A DNA stretch of 64,000 nucleotides from Leifsonia sp. PS1209 (GCF_012317045.1 NZ_CP051154.1:62001-126000), one strand, 5' to 3'. Shown: positions 1 through 9,116, counted from the first letter of the stretch. Translations and numbers: made by a program. Notes: a model not told the origin generated them from the sequence alone.

Positions 1-1049
1 ACCCGAAGCTCGACGTGACCATCGACGGCCCGAGTTTCAACGACTACTGGACGAAGGTCAAGACCCGCCTCAGCGGCTCCAACCCGCCCTGCCTGCTCAC
101 CACGCAGGCCGCGCGGGCCCAGGAACTCGGCGGGCTGCTCATGCCGCTCGACGACCTGATCAAGAAGTACAAGCTCGACACCTCGGCGTTCGACGCGTCC
201 ATGCTCAAGGGCATGACGGTCGACGGCACGATCCGCGCCATCCCGTACGACGCCGAGCCGATCGTCCTCTACTACAACGTGGATGCGTTCAAGAAGGCCG
301 GTCTGGAGCTGCCGAGCACGACGTACTCGCGCGAGCAGTTCCTCTCCGACGCGAAGAAGCTCACCACGGGCGACCACAAGGCGCTCGCGATCGAGCCGGG
401 CTTCTTCATCCCGAACGCCTGGGCCATCGCCGACGGCGCAGAGGCCGTGAAGGGCGGGAAGCTCGACCTGACCAACTCCAAGCTGGTCGACCAGGTGCAG
501 TCGTACTTCGACCTGGTCAGCAAGGAGGGCATCGCGGCGGCGCCGAACGCGGCGGACGGCTCCGATGTGGCGCAGGCCGCGTTCACCGGCGGCTCGACCG
601 ACATGCTGATCGAGGGACCGTGGATGTACGGCACCTTCGCCTCGGCGGCCAAGTTCCAGATGGGCGTGACCATCGTCCCGAGCACGTCGGGCGAGGCGCA
701 CGGCATGACGGCCGGCTCCGGCTTCGGCATCGCGAAGAACTGCAAGGACCCGGACGGCGCGTTCAAGGCCATCCAGGCGATGACGGACACGAGCGTGCTC
801 AAGGGCCAGGCGGAGAAGCGCGGCATCGTCCCGTCCAGGGCTGACGCACAGTCCGCCTGGGCGGAGGGCAAGACGCCCGAGGCCGCTGCCGCCGTGCAGG
901 CGCTGCTCGGCAACGCCACCGCGCAGCTCACCACGCCCACCTGGAACCAGGTGGAGACCCTGTTCACCCAGTACGGCGTCGAAGGGTACCGCGGTGACAA
1001 GACGGCCAAGGACGTGATGAACACGATCCAGAACTCGGTGGGGCAGTAG
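1..1049 (+). CDS. Sugar ABC transporter substrate-binding protein (family 1), 5'-truncated
   Basis: The reading frame is open from the window edge, so the N-terminus (signal peptide and lipobox) lies upstream and is not visible. The visible ~349 residues carry typical MalE/family-1 solute-binding features: the YDAEPIVLYYNVDAFKKAGL segment near residue 80, the TDMLIEGPWMYG segment near residue 200, and a C-terminal KTAKDVMNTIQNSV tail. It should capture a sugar outside the membrane and deliver it to the two permeases that follow directly (4-bp gap). The neighbours degrade sugar acids of L-fucose type, so L-fucose or a fucose-containing glycan is the likely ligand; that is inference from context. 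No ATPase gene is nearby, as is usual when a shared MsiK-type ATPase serves CUT1 transporters in actinobacteria. Confidence 0.9.
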   Translation, partial: PKLDVTIDGPSFNDYWTKVKTRLSGSNPPCLLTTQAARAQELGGLLMPLDDLIKKYKLDTSAFDASMLKGMTVDGTIRAIPYDAEPIVLYYNVDAFKKAGLELPSTTYSREQFLSDAKKLTTGDHKALAIEPGFFIPNAWAIADGAEAVKGGKLDLTNSKLVDQVQSYFDLVSKEGIAAAPNAADGSDVAQAAFTGGSTDMLIEGPWMYGTFASAAKFQMGVTIVPSTSGEAHGMTAGSGFGIAKNCKDPDGAFKAIQAMTDTSVLKGQAEKRGIVPSRADAQSAWAEGKTPEAAAAVQALLGNATAQLTTPTWNQVETLFTQYGVEGYRGDKTAKDVMNTIQNSVGQ

Positions 1050-1053
1050 CCGC

Positions 1054-2046
1054 ATGGCTTCCCCGCTGATCTCGGGCGCCGTCGTCTCGAAGGAGACGGC
1101 GGCGTCCGCCGCGCCCGAATCGACGGAGACGCGCCCGTTCGGCGTGCCCCACCCCACCCCGCCGCGGGGCACCAGGAAGCGGAAGGGCGACGGCCTCGTC
1201 GCCCTCGCATATCTGTGGCCCGGCCTCGCGGGGTTCACGTTCTTCATCCTGGTGCCGCTGCTCGGCTCGCTGGTGATCAGCCTGTTCGAGTGGCCGCTGT
1301 TCGGCTCGCCGACGTTCGTCGGGTTCGCCAACTACCAGAAGCTGTTCTCCGACCCCACGTTCTACACGGTCCTGATCAACACGGTGATCTTCGCGTTCGT
1401 CTACACAGCGCTCAACCTGGTGCTCGCACTGGCCGTCTCGCTGTGGCTGAACACGAGGATCAAGTTCTCCGGCTTCTGGCGCGTGATCTTCTTCCTCCCC
1501 GCCATCACGCCGATGGTGGCGAACGCCCTGGTCTGGCGGTTGCTGCTGAGCGACAACGGCCTCGTGAACTCGGCGCTCGCATCCGTCGGCATCCAGGGTC
1601 CCAGCTGGCTGTCGGACGCGTCGTTCGCCCTGTTCTCGGTGATCGCGATGTCGGTGTGGCAGTCGTTCGGCTACAACGTGATCGTGCTCTCCGCCGGTCT
1701 CGGAAGCATCCCGAAGGAAATCCTCGAGGCGTCCAGGATGGACGGCACGAGCGCCTGGCAGCGGCTGCGGTCGATCATCCTGCCGATGATCTCCCCGTCG
1801 CTGTTCTTCACCATGACGATGACCATGATCGGTGCGTTCCAGGTGTTCGTGCAGCCGCAGATCCTGACCCAGGGCGGTCCGGGGGAGTCGACCAACACGT
1901 TCGTGCTCTACCTGTACCGCAACGGTTTCGTCTTCGACAGGCTCGGCTACGCGTCGGCGCTGGCGTGGATCCTGTTCATCGTCGTGATGCTGATCACCGC
2001 CCTGCAGTTCGCCGGGCAGAAGAAGTGGGTGAACTATGACAAGTGA
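1054..2046 (+). CDS. Sugar ABC transporter permease (MalF/UgpA-like)
   Basis: This 330-residue integral membrane protein has about six hydrophobic segments after a Pro-rich charged N-terminus of ~45 residues. The permease EAA loop is visible as EASRMDGTSAWQRLRSIILP (about residues 229-248), the contact site for the ATPase. It starts 4 bp after the binding protein gene and its last 11 bp overlap the next permease, so the three genes form one transcription unit. It belongs to the CUT1 carbohydrate-uptake class and pairs with the MalG-like partner. Substrate cannot be read from the sequence; the downstream genes suggest L-fucose or a related deoxy sugar. Confidence 0.93.
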   Translation: MASPLISGAVVSKETAASAAPESTETRPFGVPHPTPPRGTRKRKGDGLVALAYLWPGLAGFTFFILVPLLGSLVISLFEWPLFGSPTFVGFANYQKLFSDPTFYTVLINTVIFAFVYTALNLVLALAVSLWLNTRIKFSGFWRVIFFLPAITPMVANALVWRLLLSDNGLVNSALASVGIQGPSWLSDASFALFSVIAMSVWQSFGYNVIVLSAGLGSIPKEILEASRMDGTSAWQRLRSIILPMISPSLFFTMTMTMIGAFQVFVQPQILTQGGPGESTNTFVLYLYRNGFVFDRLGYASALAWILFIVVMLITALQFAGQKKWVNYDK

Positions 2047-2908
2047 GACGCTGACCCGCAAGCCCCGCCTGCGCCGCGCCCAGAAGGTCACGGCCGCCAA
2101 GACCTGGCTGAACACCCTGGTGATGGCCGTCGTGGCGCTGGTGTTCACCTTCCCGTTCATCTGGATGTTCTTCTCGGCCCTCAAGCCGGAGTCCGAGGTG
2201 TTCTCGGCGAAGCCGTCGTTCATCGGCTCCGAGGTGAAGTGGTCCAATTTTGTGGATGCGTGGACCCTGGTGCCGTTCGGGCGCTTCATCTTCAACGGCT
2301 TCTTCGTGGCGATCATGGGCGCACTGCTGTCGGTGATCGTCGCCGTGCTGTCCGCCTACGCGTTCTCGCGGCTGCGCTTCAAGTACCGCGACCGTCTGTT
2401 CCTGCTCTACGTGCTCACGCTCGTGCTGCCGCAGGAGGTGCTGGTCGTCCCGCTGTTCATCATGATGAACCAGCTGGGCCTGGTCGACACGTACGCGGCC
2501 CTGATCATCCCGTTCGCGTTCACCGCGTTCGGCACGTTCCTGCTCCGGCAGTTCTTCCTGACCATCCCGATCGAGTTCGAGGAGGCCGCGCTGATCGACG
2601 GCGCCTCCCGGTTCCGCACGCTCTGGTCGGTGCTGCTGCCGCAGCTCACGGCACCGCTGTCCGTGCTCGGCGTGTTCTCGTTCGTCGGCTACTACAACTC
2701 CTACCTGTGGCCGCTGATCATCATCAACAGCCAGGAGCTCGCGACCGTGCCCCTCGGCCTGTCGATGTTCACCGGAGAGCACGGCACCCAGTGGAGCCTG
2801 ATGATGGCCGCATCCACCCTGGCGATCATCCCGTCGCTGATCATCGTGGCCGTGCTGCAGCGCCAGCTCATCAAGGGCGTCGCGCTCGGCGGCTTCGGCG
2901 GCCGGTGA
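2036..2908 (+). CDS. Sugar ABC transporter permease (MalG/UgpE-like)
   Basis: This 290-residue membrane protein is the second half of the CUT1 permease. The EAA loop reads EEAALIDGASRFRTLWSVLL (about residues 182-201), and the C-terminus LIKGVALGGFGGR closely resembles the LxxGlxxGAVKG ending of this family. The ATG lies inside the end of the upstream permease gene (11-bp overlap), indicating translational coupling. The stop codon overlaps by one base an in-frame ATG (2908) for the next gene, although that gene probably starts further downstream. It works with the preceding permease and binding protein to import a carbohydrate. Confidence 0.93.
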   Translation: MTSETLTRKPRLRRAQKVTAAKTWLNTLVMAVVALVFTFPFIWMFFSALKPESEVFSAKPSFIGSEVKWSNFVDAWTLVPFGRFIFNGFFVAIMGALLSVIVAVLSAYAFSRLRFKYRDRLFLLYVLTLVLPQEVLVVPLFIMMNQLGLVDTYAALIIPFAFTAFGTFLLRQFFLTIPIEFEEAALIDGASRFRTLWSVLLPQLTAPLSVLGVFSFVGYYNSYLWPLIIINSQELATVPLGLSMFTGEHGTQWSLMMAASTLAIIPSLIIVAVLQRQLIKGVALGGFGGR

Positions 2909-2982
2909 TGGCCGTCGTCGCACGCACCGGCACCGCCGGCACCGGCCCCTCCGGCACCCACCCCACCCCGAAAGCAGAGCAG

Positions 2983-4107
2983 ATGACCTTCGCACCGCCC
3001 ATCGACCGCATCGCCGTGGACGGCACCATCGTCTTCGCGGAGGCCTGGCTGAGCGACCTCGAAGTGGAGACGGTCCGCACAGACGCCGTGCAGTCGTTCG
3101 TGAAGCAGGAGACGATCTTCGTGCGCATCCGGACAGCGGGCGGCGTGGAGGGGATCGGCTACAGCTACACGATCGGCACCGGAGGCGGCGCCGTGCTCAG
3201 CCTGCTGCGATCCGGCCTGCTCGACGTGCTGCTCGGGATGGACGCCAACCGTCCGGAGGCGGTGTGGCACGCGCTCTTCTCGTCCACCCGCGCCACCACG
3301 GTCGGTGCGATCACGTCGCTCGCGCTCGCCGCCGTCGACACCGCCGTCTGGGATGCGCGCTGCGTCGCCGCCGGCCTGCCGCTGTGGGTGGCGGCGGGTG
3401 GAGCGCGGCCGAGCATCCCGTTGTACGACACCGAGGGCGGCTGGCTGCACTTCAGCGCGGAGGAGCTGGTGGCGCAGGCCGTCGAGTCGAAGGCGCGCGG
3501 GATGCACGGGGTGAAGATCAAGGTCGGCAAGCCGCGCGGGCACGAGGACTTCGAACGCCTCGCCGCCGTGCGGGATGCCGTCGGCCCCGGCATGGACATC
3601 ATGGTCGACGCCAACCAGTCGATGACGGCCGCCGAGGCCATCCGGCGAGCGGCCCTGTTCGAGAAGCTCGACATCTTCTGGTTCGAGGAGCCGCTGCCCG
3701 CCGAAGACGTCGCAGGGCACCGCAGGCTCGCGGAGGCGACCAGCCTGCCGGTGGCGGTGGGGGAGTCGATCTACTCGGTCGGGCACTTCCGCGAGTATCT
3801 GCAGTCCGGTGCGGCGTCGATCGTGCAGGTGGATGTGGCCAGGGTCGGCGGGGTCACGCCGTGGCTGAAGGTCGCGCACCTCGCCGAGGCGTTCAACGTC
3901 GCCGTCGCCCCGCACTTCCTGATGGAGCTGCACGTCTCACTGTGCTGCGCCATCCCGAACGCCCTCTACCTGGAGCACATCCCGCAGCTGCGCGCCGTGA
4001 CGCGCAGCGAGATGACCGTCAGCGACGGCGCGGGCGTCGCGCCGACCACGCCGGGCCTCGGCATCGAGTGGGACCTCGACGCGATCGACGATCTGAGGGT
4101 GAGCTGA
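2983..4107 (+). CDS. Mandelate racemase/muconate lactonizing enzyme family dehydratase
   Basis: This 374-residue enolase-superfamily enzyme shows the mandelate-racemase subgroup set: KIK (K178, K180) as one acid/base, metal ligands in VDAN (D209), WFEEPL (E235/E236) and VGES (E261), D284, and the general base His in APHF (H311). Such enzymes abstract the alpha-proton of a sugar acid and dehydrate it to a 2-keto-3-deoxy acid. It lies between a sugar transporter and an L-fucose-dehydrogenase-like enzyme, so a sugar acid is the likely substrate, but the exact acid is unknown; it is clearly different from the fuconate dehydratase at 6104-7396. The ATG at 2983 is chosen because the 25 residues gained by starting at 2908 are a low-complexity Gly/Thr/Pro stretch; 2908 remains possible because it overlaps the permease stop. 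Confidence 0.85.
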   Translation: MTFAPPIDRIAVDGTIVFAEAWLSDLEVETVRTDAVQSFVKQETIFVRIRTAGGVEGIGYSYTIGTGGGAVLSLLRSGLLDVLLGMDANRPEAVWHALFSSTRATTVGAITSLALAAVDTAVWDARCVAAGLPLWVAAGGARPSIPLYDTEGGWLHFSAEELVAQAVESKARGMHGVKIKVGKPRGHEDFERLAAVRDAVGPGMDIMVDANQSMTAAEAIRRAALFEKLDIFWFEEPLPAEDVAGHRRLAEATSLPVAVGESIYSVGHFREYLQSGAASIVQVDVARVGGVTPWLKVAHLAEAFNVAVAPHFLMELHVSLCCAIPNALYLEHIPQLRAVTRSEMTVSDGAGVAPTTPGLGIEWDLDAIDDLRVS

Positions 4108-4112
4108 TCAGA

Positions 4113-5108
4113 ATGGAGACTGTGAACATCGCCACCGCATCCCGGACATTCGGCCGGGGCGGCCTGACGGTCGGGCCGATCGGCTACGGCGTCGCAGCCC
4201 TCGGCAACCTCTACCGGCCGCTCGCCGACGACGTGTGGCCCGGCATCGTGCCCGCGGCGTGGGAGGCGGGCATCCGGTACTTCGACACGGCCCCGCACTA
4301 CGGCCTCGGCCTCGCGGAGAAGCGGCTGGGCGCCGGTCTGCAAGAGTACCCGAGGGATGCGTTCGTCCTGTCGACCAAGGTCGGTCGCGTGCTGGAGCCC
4401 AACCCGGACTATCGCGAGGGGGACACCGACCTCGGAAACCTGTTCGCGGTGCCGTCGACCCTGCGCCGCCGGCTGGATTATTCGCGTGACGGCGTGCTGC
4501 GGTCCATCGAGGACTCGCTGACCAGGCTCGGCCTCGACCGCATCGACGTGGTGTTGGTGCACGATTCGGATGAGCACGAGCGGGAGGCGCTGGACGGCGC
4601 GTTCCCCGCACTCGACGAGCTGCGCGCCCAGGGCGTCATCCGGTCGTACGGCGCCGGCATGAACCAGTCGGCGATGCTGACGAGGTTCGTGCGGGAGACC
4701 GACCTGGACATCGTGATGTGCGCCGGCCGGTACACGCTGCTCGACCCGTCGGCCGAGCAGGACCTGCTGCCGGCCGCCGCGGAGCGCGGGGTGTCCGTGG
4801 CCGTCGCCGCGGTGTTCAACTCGGGCATCCTGGCCACCGACCGCCCGGTGGCGGGCGCGACGTACGACTACGGTGCCGCCCCGGATGCGCTGCTCGCGCA
4901 CGTCTCCCGCATCGCCGACATCGCCGCCCCGCACGGCGTGACCGTGCCGCAGCTGGCCGTGCAGTTCCCGCTGCGCCACCCGGCCGTCGCCACGGTCGTG
5001 CTCGGCGCGGACTCGGCAGCGCAGATCACCCGGAACGCCGGATTGGCCGCTGTTCCCGTGCCGGACGCGCTCTGGGCGGAGCTTTCCGAGGCGGGACTTC
5101 TGCCGTGA
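4113..5108 (+). CDS. Aldo/keto reductase, L-fucose (D-threo-aldose) 1-dehydrogenase type
   Basis: This 331-residue TIM-barrel oxidoreductase carries the AKR tetrad: D58 and Y63 in YFDTAPHYGLGLAEKRLG, Lys in LSTKVGR, and His in VLVHDSDEH. The TAPHYGLGLAEKRLG signature is typical of the D-threo-aldose 1-dehydrogenase/L-fucose dehydrogenase/pyridoxal dehydrogenase branch, which oxidises the anomeric carbon of L-fucose to the lactone with NAD(P)+. It starts 5 bp after the upstream dehydratase and is part of the same operon. With the L-fuconate dehydratase, SDR and FAH hydrolase downstream it supplies the first step of non-phosphorylative L-fucose catabolism; the lactonase for the second step is not visible here. 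Confidence 0.85.
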   Translation: METVNIATASRTFGRGGLTVGPIGYGVAALGNLYRPLADDVWPGIVPAAWEAGIRYFDTAPHYGLGLAEKRLGAGLQEYPRDAFVLSTKVGRVLEPNPDYREGDTDLGNLFAVPSTLRRRLDYSRDGVLRSIEDSLTRLGLDRIDVVLVHDSDEHEREALDGAFPALDELRAQGVIRSYGAGMNQSAMLTRFVRETDLDIVMCAGRYTLLDPSAEQDLLPAAAERGVSVAVAAVFNSGILATDRPVAGATYDYGAAPDALLAHVSRIADIAAPHGVTVPQLAVQFPLRHPAVATVVLGADSAAQITRNAGLAAVPVPDALWAELSEAGLLP

Positions 5109-5163
5109 GAATCCTGCATCCTCTATCCTCTCTTTCCCTCCGACGAAGCCATACGATGTCTGC

Positions 5164-5877
5164 ATGAGCACCGAATCAGCACCAGGCGCGCACTTCCTCC
5201 CCGCGAGGAGGGCGCTCGCCGACGACGTGTACGACGCCGTCCTCGGCCTGCTCATGGACCAGATCATCGAGCCGGGCAGCCGGGCCAGCATCGACGGCAT
5301 CGCCCGCCAGCTCAACGTCTCCCCGACCCCGGTCCGCGAGGCCCTCGCACGCCTGGAATCGGAGGGCCTGGTGGTCAAGCAGGCGCTCAAGGGCTACACC
5401 GCCGCGCCGCTGCTCGACAGCGAGGGCCTGCGCCAGCTCTTCGAGATGCGGCGTCTGATGGAGCCGTACGCCACCCGCAAGGCGGTGGGCGAGCTCACCA
5501 CGGAGACGCTCGCGGAGCTCGAAGAGCTCTGCGACGCCATGCACGCCAGCGGAGAGGCGGCGCAGAGCGGGGACGACCGGTTCCGCGACTACCGCGACTT
5601 CGCCGACCAGGATGCGGCATTCCACCGCATCATCGCCGAGCACTCCGGCAACGCGCTGCTCTCCGACGCCATCGCGCGGCTGCGGTCGCACATGCACCAG
5701 TACCGCGTCTACTTCAAGCACGGCGTGGTCGAGGAGACCTCCGGCGAGCACGAGGCCGTCCTCGAAGCACTGCGCGTGGGGGACGCCGAAGCCGCAGAGA
5801 AGGCGATGCTCGACCACATCACCAAGTCGTACACGCGCATCTCCGCCAGCCTGGCAGACGCCGACCAGCACAGCTGA
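5164..5877 (+). CDS. GntR family transcriptional regulator (FadR/FCD subfamily)
   Basis: This 237-residue protein has an N-terminal winged helix (residues ~20-85, containing [20 protein letters not shown]) and a C-terminal all-helical FCD domain with the metal-ligand type motifs [11 protein letters not shown] and [13 protein letters not shown] regulators usually sense a sugar acid or other carboxylate and repress the matching catabolic genes. It lies between the two halves of the presumed L-fucose locus, 55 bp after the AKR gene, so it probably controls this cluster. Candidate operators are the short palindromes at 6034-6048 and 9100-9116, both in front of pathway genes. Confidence 0.9.
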   Translation: MSTESAPGAHFLPARRALADDVYDAVLGLLMDQIIEPGSRASIDGIARQLNVSPTPVREALARLESEGLVVKQALKGYTAAPLLDSEGLRQLFEMRRLMEPYATRKAVGELTTETLAELEELCDAMHASGEAAQSGDDRFRDYRDFADQDAAFHRIIAEHSGNALLSDAIARLRSHMHQYRVYFKHGVVEETSGEHEAVLEALRVGDAEAAEKAMLDHITKSYTRISASLADADQHS

Positions 5878-5904
5878 CCCGCGCCCCACATCCCCATCCA
5901 GTAT

Positions 5905-5959
5905 CTCCGTCCAAGCGGAGTTCCTGCCGGTCGCGCCCGAAAACTCCGCTCGAACGGAG
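5905..5959. repeat. Two units of a dispersed 16-bp palindromic repeat
   Basis: The gap between the GntR gene and the fuconate dehydratase (5878-6103) holds two imperfect palindromes of form CTCCG-N6-CGGAG at 5905-5920 and 5944-5959, with centres 39 bp apart. The linker after the first unit (GAGTTCCTGCCGG...CCCGAAAAC) closely resembles the linker between units two and three of the array at 57845-57901, so the repeat plus its linker is a dispersed family. Function is unknown; REP-like element or transcript-end structure are possibilities. Confidence 0.75.
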
Positions 5960-6033
5960 GACACGCCGGGCCTTCGCGCGCGTTCTCCGCACGAAGCCAC
6001 CACGTCCAGCGATGGCAAATTCGCGCATATCCA

Positions 6034-6048
6034 CCTATATCCAATAGG
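6034..6048. promoter_or_regulatory. Candidate GntR operator upstream of fuconate dehydratase
   Basis: CCTAT-ATCCA-ATAGG is an inverted repeat in an AT-rich patch about 55 bp before the fuconate dehydratase start. It shares the core TCCTAT (read on the minus strand) with the palindrome at 9100-9116 in front of the other pathway genes. The link to the GntR protein encoded just upstream is inference. Confidence 0.45.
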
Positions 6049-6103
6049 ATGTTGTCTATCAGTCGACGCGAGGGTGCTCGGCGATGGATGGGAAGGGATG
6101 CGC

Positions 6104-7396
6104 GTGAGCATCGTCACAGGATTCGAAACACTGGACGTCCGGTTCGAGACGTCGGCCATGCTCGACGGCTCCGACGCGATGAACCCGGACCCGGACTACT
6201 CGGCCGCCTACCTGCGGGTCACCACCGACGCCCCGGACGGCCACGAGGGCCACGCGTTCGTGTTCACGATCGGTCGTGGAAACGACGTGCAGGTCGCGGC
6301 CATCGACGCCGTCGCCCACCGGGTGATCGGGCGGGACGTCGAGGCGATCCTCGACGACCTCGGCGGGTTCTGGCGCGAGTTCGTCTACGACTCGCAGCTG
6401 CGCTGGCTCGGCCCGGAGAAGGGCGTCATGCACATGGCCATCGGCGCCGTCGTGAACGCGTTCTGGGACATCAAGGCCAAGCGTGCCGGCCTCCCGCTCT
6501 GGCAGCTCCTCTCCCGCATGACGCCGGAGCAGATCGCCGACCTGGTCGACTTCCGCTACCTGAGCGACGCGCTCACCCGCGACGAAGCCATCGCGATCCT
6601 CCGGGATGCGCTCCCCGGCCGCGCAGAGCGCGAGGCCGACCTGCTCGCCGTCGGCTACCCCGCGTACACGACCACGCCCGGCTGGCTCGGCTACTCCGAC
6701 GACAAGCTGCGCCGCCTGGCGCGCGAGGCCGTCGAGGAGGGCTTCGAGCAGATCAAGCTCAAGGTGGGCGACAACCTGGACGACGACATCCGGCGCCTCG
6801 GCATCGCGCGCGAGACCGTCGGCCAGGACATCCGGATCGCCATCGACGCCAACCAGCGCTGGGACCGCGACCAGGCCATCGAGTGGATCCACGCCCTCGA
6901 ACCGTTCGGCCTCGCCTGGGTGGAGGAGCCGACCAGCCCCGACGACATCCTGGCCCACGCCGCCATCGCCGCGGCCATCGCCCCGGTGCCGGTCGCGACG
7001 GGGGAGCACGGGATGAGCAGGGTGCTGTTCAAGCAGCTGCTCCAGGCGCGAGCAGCCTCCATCGTGCAGATCGACTCCACCCGCGTCGCCGGCGTCAACG
7101 AGAACATCGCGATCCTGCTGCTCGCCGCCAAGTTCGGCGTGCCGGTCTGCCCGCACGCGGGCGGTGTCGGCCTCTGCGAGGCCGTGCAGCACTTCTCGAT
7201 GTTCGACTTCGTGGCGGTCTCCGGCAGCCAGGACGGCCGGATGATCGAGTACACCAAGCACCTGCACGAGCACTTCGTCTCGCCGGTCGACGTCACGGGA
7301 GGCCGCTACCGCGCCCCGCTCACGCCCGGCATCGGCATGGAGATGCACGAGGCCTCCCTCGCCGCCCACACCTTCGCCGTCCCGGCCGCCGTCTAG
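6104..7396 (+). CDS. fucD: L-fuconate dehydratase
   Basis: This 430-residue enolase-superfamily enzyme matches the L-fuconate dehydratase signature along its length: [17 protein letters not shown] near the N-terminus, [27 protein letters not shown] and [15 protein letters not shown]. Catalytic residues are K218 and K220 (KLK), D248 (IDAN), E274 (VEEP), E301 (GEH) and H351 (CPHAGG). With the GTG at 6104 this numbering coincides with that remembered for the characterised Xanthomonas enzyme, and the ribosome site GGGAAGG sits 7 bp before it. The upstream ATG (6098) touches the ribosome site and is less likely. The enzyme converts L-fuconate to 2-keto-3-deoxy-L-fuconate, the substrate of the SDR encoded divergently next door. 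Confidence 0.94.
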   Translation: MSIVTGFETLDVRFETSAMLDGSDAMNPDPDYSAAYLRVTTDAPDGHEGHAFVFTIGRGNDVQVAAIDAVAHRVIGRDVEAILDDLGGFWREFVYDSQLRWLGPEKGVMHMAIGAVVNAFWDIKAKRAGLPLWQLLSRMTPEQIADLVDFRYLSDALTRDEAIAILRDALPGRAEREADLLAVGYPAYTTTPGWLGYSDDKLRRLAREAVEEGFEQIKLKVGDNLDDDIRRLGIARETVGQDIRIAIDANQRWDRDQAIEWIHALEPFGLAWVEEPTSPDDILAHAAIAAAIAPVPVATGEHGMSRVLFKQLLQARAASIVQIDSTRVAGVNENIAILLLAAKFGVPVCPHAGGVGLCEAVQHFSMFDFVAVSGSQDGRMIEYTKHLHEHFVSPVDVTGGRYRAPLTPGIGMEMHEASLAAHTFAVPAAV

Positions 7397-7424
7397 CCCT
7401 CGGGCAGCCGGTCCGGCGCAGCCG

Positions 7425-8174
7425 CTAGCGCCGCGGGCGCAGGGAGTACATGCCGCCGTCGACCGCCAGGATGACGCCGTTCGTCGACGCCGAGGTCGGC
7501 GACGCGAGGTACGCGACCGCCTCCGCGACCTCCTGCGGCTGCACGAGGCGGCCGTTCGGCTGGCGGGCGGCGAGGGCTGCGCGCTCCGCATCCGGATCGG
7601 TGGCTGCGTCGAGCAGGCGGCCCACCCATGGGGTGTCGGCCGTGCCGGGGGCGACCGCGTTGACGCGGATGCCGAGCGGCAGGCAGTCGGCGGCGATGGC
7701 GAGCGTCATCGCCGAGACCGCGCCTTTCGACGCCGAGTACAGCACGCGCTGGGGGAGCCCGGCCCACGCCGCGATCGAGCTGGTCAGCACCACGGCGGCG
7801 GACGGTGACTGCTGCAGGTGCGGCAGCGCGTGGCGGATCGTGCGGGCCGAGCCGATCACGTTCACGTTGAGCACGCGCATCCACTCGTCGTCGTCGTTGG
7901 CGAGCACGTCGCCCTGCGCTCCGATGCCCGCGTTGGCGACCACCACGTCCAATCGCCCTGCGTCGGCCACCACGGCGGCTATCGCGTCGCGCACGCTGGC
8001 GTCGTCGCCGATGTCGCACCGGATGCCCGTGTGCGGCGCCGAGACGGCCGCGGCGTCGAGGTCGAGGCAGAACACCCGTGCCCCCCGGGATGCGAGCTCG
8101 TCGGCGATCGCCCTGCCGAGCCCGGATGCGCCTCCCGTGACCGCGGCCACGAGTCCTGCGAAGTTCTGCGACAT
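7425..8174 (-). CDS. SDR family oxidoreductase, probable 2-keto-3-deoxy-L-fuconate dehydrogenase
   Basis: This 249-residue classical short-chain dehydrogenase has the TGGASGLG cofactor loop near residue 14, a NAG motif (VANAGIG), the catalytic Ser in LTSSIAAW and YSASK as the Tyr/Lys pair, plus VAPGTADTPW after it. The Asp after beta-2 (FCLDLD) favours NAD+. In this gene set it should oxidise 2-keto-3-deoxy-L-fuconate to the 2,4-diketo acid; that assignment rests on the neighbours (fuconate dehydratase on one side, FAH hydrolase 17 bp upstream in the same operon) rather than on sequence alone. It converges on fucD with a 28-bp gap. Confidence 0.85.
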   Translation of the reverse strand: MSQNFAGLVAAVTGGASGLGRAIADELASRGARVFCLDLDAAAVSAPHTGIRCDIGDDASVRDAIAAVVADAGRLDVVVANAGIGAQGDVLANDDDEWMRVLNVNVIGSARTIRHALPHLQQSPSAAVVLTSSIAAWAGLPQRVLYSASKGAVSAMTLAIAADCLPLGIRVNAVAPGTADTPWVGRLLDAATDPDAERAALAARQPNGRLVQPQEVAEAVAYLASPTSASTNGVILAVDGGMYSLRPRR

Positions 8175-8191
8175 CGTCGTCTCTCCCTGCG

Positions 8192-9067
8192 TCAGTCGGC
8201 CGCGCGCACGGTCGTGCGCTGCTGTCCGAGTCCGTCGATGCCCAGCTCGACCACGTCGCCGGGCGCGAGGTACGGGAACCGGCCGGACAGTCCGACGCCT
8301 TCCGGGGTCCCCGTGTTGATCAGGTCGCCCGGTTCCAGCACCGTGAACTGGCTGAGCCGGTAGACGATCTCGGCCACGCTGAAGATCAGGTCGCTCGTGG
8401 TCGACTTCTGGCGCTGCTCGCCGTTGACCGTCGACCAGATGCCGAGTCCCGAGCCGTCGCCGATGGATGCGGTCGGCACCAGCCACGGACCGAGCGGGTT
8501 GAACGTCGCGAAGCTCTTGCCCTTGCTCCACTGCCCGAGCGAGCGCTGCAGCTGGTACTCGCGCTCGGACACGTCGTTGGCGACAGTGAAACCCGCCACG
8601 TAGTCGAGCGCCTCGGCCGGCGACGAGAGGTAGCTGGCGCGCTTCCCGATCACCGCGGCGAGCTCCACCTCCCAGTCGGTGGTGGTCGATCCCGGTGGCA
8701 TGATGACGGCGTCGTCCGGCCCGACGACCGTGTTGGGGTGCTTGTAGAACACGACGATGTCGCTGGGCGGCTCGGAGCCGGATTCGCGCGCGTGGGCCGC
8801 GTAGTTCATCCCGATGCAGATGACGGCCGTCGGCCGGGCGATCGGCGCGCCGACGCGCATCCCGGCGGGGTCGACCGTCGGCAGCTCGCCCGCGCCGGCC
8901 GCTTCCGCCGCACGCGCGAGGCCGTCTGCGTCGAGGAAAGCGCCGTCGATGTCGGCCGTGAGCCGGCGCAGATCCCAGGTGGTGGTCCCGTCGCTCACGA
9001 CGGGGATCTCCGCTCCTGGCTGGCCGAGTCTCTGGAATCGCATCGTCGGGGTCGGCAGAGTGGGCAT
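8192..9067 (-). CDS. Fumarylacetoacetate hydrolase family protein, probable 2,4-diketo-3-deoxy-L-fuconate hydrolase
   Basis: This 291-residue protein has a FAH-family core: CIGMNYAAHARE, the metal-binding acidic motif DWEVELAAVIGK, VANDVSERE, KSFATFNPLGPW, and the C-terminal GDLINTGTPEGVG. Enzymes of this type cleave 2,4-diketo-3-deoxy sugar acids to pyruvate and a hydroxy acid (L-lactate from L-fucose). The start at 9067 has GAAAGGA six bases upstream; a second in-frame ATG lies at 9043. It is the first gene of the minus-strand pair with the SDR and is divergent from the mutarotase, sharing the palindrome at 9100-9116. Confidence 0.87.
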   Translation of the reverse strand: MPTLPTPTMRFQRLGQPGAEIPVVSDGTTTWDLRRLTADIDGAFLDADGLARAAEAAGAGELPTVDPAGMRVGAPIARPTAVICIGMNYAAHARESGSEPPSDIVVFYKHPNTVVGPDDAVIMPPGSTTTDWEVELAAVIGKRASYLSSPAEALDYVAGFTVANDVSEREYQLQRSLGQWSKGKSFATFNPLGPWLVPTASIGDGSGLGIWSTVNGEQRQKSTTSDLIFSVAEIVYRLSQFTVLEPGDLINTGTPEGVGLSGRFPYLAPGDVVELGIDGLGQQRTTVRAAD

Positions 9068-9099
9068 CGAGGGTCCTTTCGCTCGTCCATGAACCCTAT

Positions 9100-9116
9100 T
9101 ACTATTTCCTATAGTA
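9100..9116. promoter_or_regulatory. Palindromic operator candidate between divergent pathway genes
   Basis: TACTAT-TTCCT-ATAGTA is a perfect 6+6 inverted repeat in the 81-bp gap between the FAH hydrolase (minus) and mutarotase (plus) genes. It is well placed to control both directions and is AT-rich compared with its surroundings. The GntR protein at 5164-5877 is the natural candidate to bind it. Confidence 0.55.

Noticed and set aside
2239..2982. Upstream extension of the enolase-superfamily frame
   Set aside because: It lies inside the permease gene and its translation is a low-complexity Arg/Ala shadow; only the ATGs at 2908 and 2983 are plausible.
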